Positions 28,121 to 32,783 of a stretch of 32,783 nt of DNA are shown piece by piece; the stretch's first letter is position 1, and every line of letters begins with the position of its first letter. The position numbers and the translations under genes are program-made. The notes beneath the pieces are model-generated. The model ran no database searches, had not been told where the DNA came from, and worked only from the letters and a program-made list of their open reading frames with translations. The DNA comes from an uncultured Sutterella sp. GTDB taxonomy: Bacteria; Pseudomonadota; Gammaproteobacteria; Burkholderiales; Burkholderiaceae_F. The DNA lies in assembly GCA_900552545.1 (NCBI GenBank), contig USAL01000009.1, forward strand, positions 1 through 32,783, given 5' to 3'.

Positions 28121-28867
28121 ATGGAACTCACCGACATCATCGCCTCGCTCAACGCGCTGCTTGAGCCGCAGAAGTACCACGACTACGCCCCCAACGGACT
28201 ACAGGTCGAGGGGCGCCATGAGGTGCGCCGCATCGTCACGGGCGTGACGGCGTGCCTAGATCTCATCGAGGCCGCGCACGAGCGCTCGGCCGACATGATC
28301 CTCGTGCATCACGGCTGGTTCTGGAAGCGCGAGGACGTGCGCATCACGGGCGTGCGCTACAAGCGCATCGCCTCGCTTCTTGCTGCCGACATGAGTCTTG
28401 CGGCCTATCACCTGCCGCTCGACGACCACCCCGAGCTTGGCAACAACGTGCTCCTTGGCCGCACGCTCGGCTTCATCGCCGACGGCCGTTTTGGCGAAGA
28501 CGACCTGGGCTGGATCGGCCAGCCCGAAGAGGAGCTGCCGGTGCGCTCGCTTGCCGAGCGCATCCGCCGGCACCTTGACCGCGAGCCGCTTCTCGTGGGT
28601 CCGGCCAACAAGCGCGTCAAGCGCGTGGCCTGGTGCACGGGCGCGGCGCAGGACATGATCGAGGCCGCGGCCGAAGCGGGCGCCGACTGCTTTATTTCAG
28701 GCGAAATCAGCGAGCGTACCACGCACCTTGCGCGTGAGCTCGGCATCGCCTACCTCGCCTGCGGCCACCACGCCACCGAACGGCTGGGCATCAAGGCCCT
28801 GGGCGAGTGGCTTGCCCGCGAAAAGGGTCTTGAGGTCGAATTCGTCGACATCGACAACCCGGCATAA
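28121..28867 (+). CDS. Nif3-like dinuclear metal-centre protein (DUF34/YbgI family)
   Basis: Member of the widespread Nif3/YbgI family, which forms a toroidal hexamer with a two-metal site in each subunit. Its function is still debated; a metal-dependent hydrolase or GTP cyclohydrolase-like role has been proposed. The sequence shows DYAPNGLQVEG near the N-terminus and metal ligands in LVHHGWFW (His63-His64). The AYHLPLDDH strand (Asp101) and the C-terminal CGHHATERLGIKALGEWL (His216/217, Glu220) complete the site. Length 248 aa is normal. AAGGA at 28109-28113 supports the ATG at 28121; longer in-frame starts would overlap the nitroreductase gene. In related betaproteobacteria this family often lies near mscL and petABC, as it does near mscL here. 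Confidence 0.93.
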   Translation: MELTDIIASLNALLEPQKYHDYAPNGLQVEGRHEVRRIVTGVTACLDLIEAAHERSADMILVHHGWFWKREDVRITGVRYKRIASLLAADMSLAAYHLPLDDHPELGNNVLLGRTLGFIADGRFGEDDLGWIGQPEEELPVRSLAERIRRHLDREPLLVGPANKRVKRVAWCTGAAQDMIEAAAEAGADCFISGEISERTTHLARELGIAYLACGHHATERLGIKALGEWLAREKGLEVEFVDIDNPA

Positions 28868-28902
28868 GGCGCAAGGCGCTTTTTCGCAAAGCCCGAAAAG
28901 CA

Positions 28903-28954
28903 AACGCCCTCGAGGACGTGCCCCAAAAAGGCATCGTCGTCGAGGGCGTTTTTG
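28903..28954. terminator. Bidirectional terminator between Nif3-like gene and mscL
   Basis: AACGCCCTCGA (from 28903) pairs with TCGAGGGCGTT (to 28950). Inside, GACG/CGTC and TGCC/GGCA extend the stem around a CCAAAAA loop. TTTTTGTT follows on the plus strand, and a T-rich TTTGCTTTTC follows on the minus strand. It serves the two convergent genes. Confidence 0.88.
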
Positions 28955-28990
28955 TTCAAGCAGCGCCTTGGGCCGCAGACTCTGAATAGC

Positions 28991-29488
28991 CTACTTGGCC
29001 GAGGCGTCGTTTGCGGCGCGGTCCTTGAGAAGGTCGCGGATCTCACGCAGCAGCGCGACATCCTCGGGCACGACGGGCGCCTTCTGGGCTTCGTCGGCCT
29101 TCTTCTGCTCCTCTTCGCGCTTGAGGACGGCTTCAAGACGCGTACGCGCCGTGGTCACCACCTTGATGAGCCAGAAGATCACGAACGCCAGAAGAAGAAA
29201 CTGCACCACGGCCGTGAGGAAGGCGCCGTAGCCGAAGACGGTCGCGCCGGCCTTGGTGAGCGCCTCATAGGTCATCGGGCCGGTGTAGCCCTCGGGCGCA
29301 CGCAGAACGATGAAAAGGTTGTTGAAATCCGGACGACCGACGAAAAAGCCCACGAGCGGATTGATGATGTCCTTGACAAGGCTGTTGACGATCGACGAAA
29401 AGGCGGCGCCGATAATCACCGCGACAGCCAGATCAAGCACGTTGCCGCGCGAAATGAAGGCCTGGAATTCTTGGATGAACTTTCTCAT
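28991..29488 (-). CDS. mscL: Large-conductance mechanosensitive channel
   Basis: Inner-membrane homopentameric channel that opens under membrane tension and releases solutes during hypo-osmotic shock. The N-terminal amphipathic helix FIQEFQAFISRGN leads into TM1, LDLAVAVIIGAAFSSIVNSLVKDIINPLVG. A periplasmic loop follows, then TM2 (about 88-110, FLTAVVQFLLLAFVIFWLIK). The cytoplasmic helix bundle is charged (TRLEAVLKREEEQKKADE) and ends LLREIRDLLKDR. At 165 aa it is about 25 residues longer than E. coli MscL, mostly in the periplasmic loop and the linker before the C-terminal helix. It is divergent from sspA and ends in TAG at the shared terminator. Confidence 0.97.
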   Translation of the reverse strand: MRKFIQEFQAFISRGNVLDLAVAVIIGAAFSSIVNSLVKDIINPLVGFFVGRPDFNNLFIVLRAPEGYTGPMTYEALTKAGATVFGYGAFLTAVVQFLLLAFVIFWLIKVVTTARTRLEAVLKREEEQKKADEAQKAPVVPEDVALLREIRDLLKDRAANDASAK

Positions 29489-29680
29489 GACTGTCTATTT
29501 TTCCTGTAACTTCAATGCGTTACAACGACCAACGGGAGATTTTCGGTCGTTTTCACTAAAATTGCATATCTTAGTGTATTTGCTGGCCGTCCATGGCCTG
29601 CCGTCGTCTTGAGCGTTGTTTTTGGGGCGAAAAACGGCTCCCTGCATGGACGCCTGTTTGACTTAGGGGCAAATTGCATC
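29489..29680. promoter_or_regulatory. Divergent mscL-sspA control region with three inverted repeats
   Basis: This AT-richer 192-bp gap must carry both promoters. It contains GTAAC/GTTAC (29506-29523), AACGACC/GGTCGTT (29524-29551) and CACTAA/TTAGTG (29554-29576), in a row. No textbook -35/-10 pair stands out; TATCTT at 29567-29572 is a weak sspA -10 candidate. In many relatives petABC lies between these two genes. Here the space is empty of genes. Confidence 0.45.
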
Positions 29681-30286
29681 ATGATGATTCTTTATTCCGG
29701 CTCGACCGATCCGTTCTCCCACCGCTGCCGCTTCGTTCTCTATGAAAAGGGAGGCGACTTCGAGGTCGTGGATGTTGATCCCAACAACAAACCGCCGGAA
29801 ATCGATGCCATGAATCCCTACGGCGAGGTGCCGATTCTCATCGAACGCGACCTGACGCTGTATCAGTCCAACATCATCAACGAGTACATCGACGAGCGCT
29901 TCCCGCATCCGCAGCTCATGCCTGCCGATCCGATCATGCGCGCCCGTGCCCGTCTGTTCATCTACACGTTCGAGCGCGAGCTCTTCGGCTTCGTGCGCTA
30001 CCTTGAAAAGCGCGACGCCGACGAACGCCGCAAGGCGATCGCCCGCGAGCAGATCCGCGAACAGCTCGTGCAGCTCTCGCCGATCCTCTCGAAGAACAAG
30101 TACCTCATGGGCGACGAGTTCACGATGCTCGACGTCACGCTCGCTCCGCTGCTGTGGCGCCTCGGCATCTACGGCATTGAACTCCCCAAGAGCGCCGCAC
30201 CGCTTCTGAAGTACGCCGAAACGGTCTTCTCGCGCAACTCCTTCATCGACTCGATGACGCCCTCTGAAAAGGTGATGCGCCGCTAA
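29681..30286 (+). CDS. sspA: Stringent starvation protein A (GST-fold RNA-polymerase-associated protein)
   Basis: SspA binds RNA polymerase and affects stress, starvation and acid-tolerance gene expression. It has a glutathione-S-transferase fold but lacks transferase activity in studied members. The N-terminal thioredoxin-like part reads LYSGSTDPFSHRCRFVLYEKG, then NPYGEVPILIERDLTLYQS and IINEYIDERFPHPQLMPADP. The helical C-domain has LMGDEFTMLDVTLAPLLWRL and ends SEKVMRR. Length 201 aa is usual. ATG 29681 is chosen over upstream in-frame starts because it aligns with the family; ATG at 29684 is also possible. sspB follows 23 nt downstream. Synteny is conserved in betaproteobacteria. Confidence 0.95.
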   Translation: MMILYSGSTDPFSHRCRFVLYEKGGDFEVVDVDPNNKPPEIDAMNPYGEVPILIERDLTLYQSNIINEYIDERFPHPQLMPADPIMRARARLFIYTFERELFGFVRYLEKRDADERRKAIAREQIREQLVQLSPILSKNKYLMGDEFTMLDVTLAPLLWRLGIYGIELPKSAAPLLKYAETVFSRNSFIDSMTPSEKVMRR

Positions 30287-30309
30287 CCGACGGCTCTAAA
30301 GAGGCTCTC

Positions 30310-30723
30310 ATGAACAACAACAGCATGATCGTTCTGCCGCTTTCGCAGAAAAGCTTCAGGCCCTATCTGCTGCAGTCGCTTCTCGACTGGTGCGAAAACG
30401 AGGGCTACACGCCCTACATGCTCGTGAGCGTCGATGACGCGACCGAGGTCCCGCGCGAATATCTCAACCCGGACAACACGATCGTGCTGTGCGTTTCGAG
30501 CGAAGCGACCAAGGACTTCGAGATCACGGCCGAGGCCGTGACGTTTGAAGCCCGCTTCGGCGAGGCCGTGCGCCGCATCTACATTCCGCTCGGCCGCGTC
30601 GCGGCGGTTTATCCGCGTGAGAACACCGATCTCGTAAGCTATTTCCCAGTCTACGAAACCGAGGAAAAGGCCCCGCAGAAGTCCGACGACGACGATGATT
30701 TGCCGGTCTTTACGAAGGTGTAG
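30310..30723 (+). CDS. sspB: ClpXP protease specificity-enhancing factor
   Basis: Adaptor that binds ssrA-tagged and some other proteins and delivers them to ClpXP for degradation. The folded substrate-binding domain (about 10-115) includes RPYLLQSLLDWCENEGYTPYM, VPREYLNPDNTIVLCVS, and VTFEARFGEAVRRIYIPLGRVAAVYPREN. A short flexible tail follows, with five Asp residues, ending LPVFTKV. This matches the hydrophobic-basic ClpX-binding module at the end of SspB proteins. The tail is much shorter than in E. coli. AGAGG precedes the ATG. It is co-transcribed with sspA and ends in TAG. The tRNA-Thr promoter appears to lie over its last codons. Confidence 0.95.
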   Translation: MNNNSMIVLPLSQKSFRPYLLQSLLDWCENEGYTPYMLVSVDDATEVPREYLNPDNTIVLCVSSEATKDFEITAEAVTFEARFGEAVRRIYIPLGRVAAVYPRENTDLVSYFPVYETEEKAPQKSDDDDDLPVFTKV

Positions 30724-30737
30724 CCTTCGGCTAAAAT
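30709..30737 (+). promoter_or_regulatory. Likely promoter of tRNA-Thr
   Basis: TTTACG (30709-30714) and TAAAAT (30732-30737) are separated by 17 bp. The -10 box ends 11 bp before the mature tRNA 5' end. The -35 box lies inside the sspB coding end. The tRNA may also be cut from the sspAB transcript. Confidence 0.6.
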
Positions 30738-30748
30738 CCCGCGTCTAT

Positions 30749-30824
<76 letters not shown>

Positions 30825-30832
30825 AAAAATCC

Positions 30833-30861
30833 AAGCACGCCTTGATTGGCGTGCTTTTTTT
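30833..30861 (+). terminator. Rho-independent terminator after tRNA-Thr
   Basis: AAGCACGCC (30833-30841) pairs perfectly with GGCGTGCTT (30848-30856) around TTGATT, followed by TTTTT. It ends the sspA-sspB-tRNA-Thr unit and marks the edge of the core genome here. Confidence 0.92.
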
Positions 30862-30873
30862 ATTCCCGCCAAC

Positions 30874-31179
30874 TGAAGTGGCATGGAATTTTGGGACACA
30901 AAGGAGTCCAAAGCCATGCCCATTCCCCAAGAAGTTAAACAACAGGCCTGCGAAGAGCTTTTGCATTTTCAACCCAAGAAACGACTGGCCAGAGAGCTGG
31001 GAATTTCCGTCGGAGCCGTCCAAGATAGCGACTGTACGGCATCCAATGCTTCTGTTCGTTCCAAATCAGACAAGAACGGGGAGGCACGGCGGTGCAGTGG
31101 ACTGTCTCGTCAATTTTTCATTGTGAGCGACTTTTGTCGTTTCTGCAGATCTGCCGTTCTTCAATACGGCGGATTGTAG
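30874..31179 (+). mobile_element. Left-end remnant of an IS3-type insertion sequence
   Basis: The segment begins TGAAGTGGCATGGAATTTTG, a TG-starting end like those of IS3-family elements. It continues through GGGACACAAAGGAGTCC to an OrfA-like start. Only the first part of OrfA is recognisable. No OrfB/DDE transposase and no matching right end are visible, so the element is truncated, probably by deletion or by arrival of the downstream cassette. The right limit is uncertain; recognisable similarity ends near 31020. Confidence 0.5.
30916..31179 (+). pseudogene. Truncated transposase OrfA (helix-turn-helix fragment)
   Basis: AAGGAG at 30901-30906 and ATG at 30916 open a frame starting MPIPQEVKQQACEELL. 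The helix-turn-helix KKRLARELGISVGAVQ is typical of the DNA-binding half of IS3-family OrfA. After about residue 35 the sequence becomes unrelated (DSDCTASNASVRSKSDKN...). The frame runs to TAG at 31177-31179, inside the first tandem repeat of the next gene. It is most likely non-functional, or encodes only a small DNA-binding peptide. Confidence 0.55.
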
Positions 31180-31239
31180 ATCTGCGGTTTATAATACGGC
31201 ATATTGCGAGATTGCGTTTCACAATCCGCAATCCTTCGA
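31147..31239 (+). repeat. Three tandem 31-bp palindromic repeats upstream of the ATPase gene
   Basis: Units start at 31147, 31178 and 31209, exactly 31 bp apart. Units 1 and 2 both begin AGATCTGC, then GTT, AATACGGC and ATTG at the same offsets. Unit 3 begins AGATTGCG and is more diverged. Units 1 and 3 are imperfect palindromes: CTGCCGT/ACGGCGG in unit 1, and GATTGCG (31210-31216) pairing perfectly with CGCAATC (31227-31233) in unit 3. There are no spacers, so this is not CRISPR. The array ends 13 bp before the ATG and overlaps the likely promoter, which suggests operator-like binding sites or element-specific end repeats. Confidence 0.8.
31190..31195 (+). promoter_or_regulatory. Candidate -10 box of the ATPase gene within repeat unit 2
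   Basis: A perfect TATAAT lies in unit 2, giving a predicted leader of about 50 nt. The -35 position falls in unit 1 (CGGCGG at 31167-31172) and does not match consensus. The promoter may therefore need an activator or be weak, and proteins bound to the repeats would directly control it. AAGGA (31242-31246) is the ribosome binding site. Confidence 0.5.
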
Positions 31240-31252
31240 TTAAGGATCGATC

Positions 31253-32746
31253 ATGAGTGACAATGATTTTTTTGGCCGCACCGGCGAAATAGAAACTCTT
31301 CAGGACGCGTACGAAAGTCCGACCGCTGAAATGGCCATCATTTACGGATGTCGACGCATTGGAAAGACGGCTCTGATCCGAAAATTCTGCGAAGGAAAGC
31401 CGGTATTTTTCTATACAGCGAGGGCCTGGAAGGACGACTTTCAGCTCGAAGCGTTTTCGCAGGCTGTCGGAGCATCCAACCACAATCCCCAACAACGATT
31501 CCTCGACTGGCCGGCGGCCTTGCGAGCACTGACCGATCACCCTTGCGATTCTCGCAAGGTCATCGTCATTGACGAGTTTCAATACATTGCGAAAGAGCGG
31601 CCGAGCATTCTTTCGGAACTGCAGGTTCTTTGGGATGAAGAGCTCTCACGAAAAAACATTTTCCTCATCCTTTGCGGCAGTGCCGTCTCCTTTATTGCCA
31701 AGGAAGTTTTGGGCGAGAAGAATCCCTTGTTCGGACGAGCCCGTACCATCATGAAAGTGAGCCCACTCCCCTTCCAAACAACGGCCCAATTCGTTCCCAA
31801 CAGCACTGCCGACGATGTCTTTCGCGGTTATGCCGTTTTGGGCGGCATCCCGTATTTTTGGCAAGGGATCAACCCTCAGCGTTCCATGACGGAAAACCTT
31901 GCGACCAACCTGCTCAGGGAAAATGGTTTTCTCAATGATGAGGCTCAATCCGTGCTACGTCAGGAATTCCGTGATCCTTCGACATACAACGCGATTCTCC
32001 AAGCCATCGCCTTTGGTGCGACTTCCCGAAATGAAATCGCTCAAAAGAGCATGGCGGATTCCCGCAACCTTACAAAGTACCTTACGGTTCTCGAAGACAT
32101 GGATCTGATCGAAAGAGAATTTCCTGTCTTTGCCGGTGCAGGGGATATGAGCAATGCCTCCAAGGGGCTTTATCGCATTGCCGATCACTGTCTGAAATTC
32201 TGGTTTCGCTTTCTTGCGAAGAATCCAGTCCCCATCATGACTCGAGCCGAAGCGATGTCGGAATGGAACGCTTCGGTTGAACCTTTCTTTTCCGAGTTTG
32301 CCTCAGAGGCTTTTGAGGAAGTTTGCAGGCAATACCTGATTCGTCTCCGATACACCAGACAACTTTCTTTCCTACCGACGGAACTAGGACGTTGGTGGGA
32401 TAAAAGCACCGAGATTGACATTGTGGGAACAGATCATGATCGCCGTCACTGTCTGGTGGGGGAATGCAAGTATCGGAACGAAAAAATCGGCATGAAGGTC
32501 CTACGCTTGCTGCAGGTAAAAAGTATCTGCCTTCCTATGCACGACGACACAGTGTTCCACTATTGGTTGTTCTCACGCAGCGGATTCGAAGATCCTGTTG
32601 TAGAGCTTGCGCAGCGTGACCCCTACGTGCATCTGGTGCGTATGGACGACCTGCTCAGCAGTCAAGCAACGAGAGTGTTGAGCAACAAAACGCCAGCGTC
32701 TGGAACTGGAACTGGGACGTGGGCGCGGAATTTCGAATCTCGATAA
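31253..32746 (+). CDS. Archaeal-type AAA/STAND ATPase fused to a DUF234 PD-(D/E)XK-like nuclease domain
   Basis: Protein of 497 aa. The N-terminal signature FFGRTGEIETL leads to Walker A GCRRIGKT (32-39) and Walker B VIVIDEF (Asp107-Glu108). FLILCGSAVSF resembles sensor 1. A winged-helix segment lies near 250-290 (ATSRNEIAQKSMADSRNLTKYL). The C-terminal DUF234 part has EIDIV (Glu387, Asp389) and GECKY (Glu404, Lys406), matching the D...ExK core of restriction-fold nucleases. The family (archaeal ATPase PF01637 plus DUF234) is found in many copies in archaea and some bacteria and has been linked to mobile DNA, but its function is unproven. GC content is visibly lower than in neighbouring genes. 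It sits behind tRNA-Thr and an IS remnant, which suggests horizontal arrival. It ends in TAA. The C-terminus ASGTGTGTWARNFESR is low-complexity. Confidence 0.9.
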   Translation: MSDNDFFGRTGEIETLQDAYESPTAEMAIIYGCRRIGKTALIRKFCEGKPVFFYTARAWKDDFQLEAFSQAVGASNHNPQQRFLDWPAALRALTDHPCDSRKVIVIDEFQYIAKERPSILSELQVLWDEELSRKNIFLILCGSAVSFIAKEVLGEKNPLFGRARTIMKVSPLPFQTTAQFVPNSTADDVFRGYAVLGGIPYFWQGINPQRSMTENLATNLLRENGFLNDEAQSVLRQEFRDPSTYNAILQAIAFGATSRNEIAQKSMADSRNLTKYLTVLEDMDLIEREFPVFAGAGDMSNASKGLYRIADHCLKFWFRFLAKNPVPIMTRAEAMSEWNASVEPFFSEFASEAFEEVCRQYLIRLRYTRQLSFLPTELGRWWDKSTEIDIVGTDHDRRHCLVGECKYRNEKIGMKVLRLLQVKSICLPMHDDTVFHYWLFSRSGFEDPVVELAQRDPYVHLVRMDDLLSSQATRVLSNKTPASGTGTGTWARNFESR

Positions 32747-32783
32747 AAAAGCCCGAATTACAAGGCCTGCGCCCTTAATCTGA
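32747..32783. other. Window end after the ATPase gene
   Basis: The last 37 bp start AAAAAAGCCCG and show no complete hairpin or gene. A terminator or the right edge of the island may lie just outside. Confidence 0.4.

Noticed and set aside
31147..31239. Repeat array considered as a CRISPR
   Set aside because: The units are contiguous with no unique spacers, and no cas genes are present. The repeats overlap a promoter.
31118..31582. 154-aa minus-strand frame opposite the ATPase start and the repeats
   Set aside because: It overlaps the Walker A region of a convincing gene on the other strand and has no family character.

Overview
The window is GC-rich, densely coded bacterial DNA. Gene order and protein similarity point to a betaproteobacterium of the Burkholderiales: hemA-prfA-prmC, Nif3/mscL, and sspA-sspB-tRNA-Thr. 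A gut-type Sutterellaceae member is my best guess, because of the very large LktA/FHA-like adhesin and the absence of petABC (cytochrome bc1) from its usual place between mscL and sspA. That taxonomic guess is inference.

Layout. (1) 1-213: terminator-like hairpins. (2) 214-20204, minus strand: a two-partner secretion locus. The outer-membrane transporter gene (tpsB-like, 18501-20204) lies upstream of an 18.1-kb adhesin gene (tpsA-like, 6048 aa). The transporter frame is broken by one in-frame TAG, while the adhesin is fully open. (3) 20475-20550: tRNA-Phe, minus strand, with a clear promoter and terminator. (4) 20743-22059: an NhaC-type antiporter broken by one in-frame TAA. (5) 22335-25922: hemA, prfA (RF1) and prmC, linking haem synthesis, stop-codon reading and release-factor methylation. 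(6) 26092-28867: an Fsr-type MFS exporter, an NfsB-type nitroreductase and a Nif3-like protein. (7) 28991-30824: mscL (minus), then sspA, sspB and tRNA-Thr (plus). (8) 30874-32783: an island of lower GC behind tRNA-Thr, with a truncated IS3-type OrfA and an archaeal-type ATPase fused to a PD-(D/E)XK-like nuclease. The ATPase gene is preceded by three 31-bp tandem repeats.

Most notable signal: the prfA product has proline at positions equivalent to E. coli RF1 H182, Q185, T190 (of the PxT motif) and H197. Q185, T190 and H197 belong to the stop-codon-recognition site. All four changes are consistent with A-to-C changes within 46 bp. In the same window one gene carries an in-frame UAG and another an in-frame UAA, the two codons RF1 reads. 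This could be real relaxed termination, recent decay, or systematic sequence error. Five intact genes here still end in UAG, which argues against wholesale codon reassignment. The second notable signal is the repeat-plus-ATPase-nuclease cassette at the tRNA-Thr junction.
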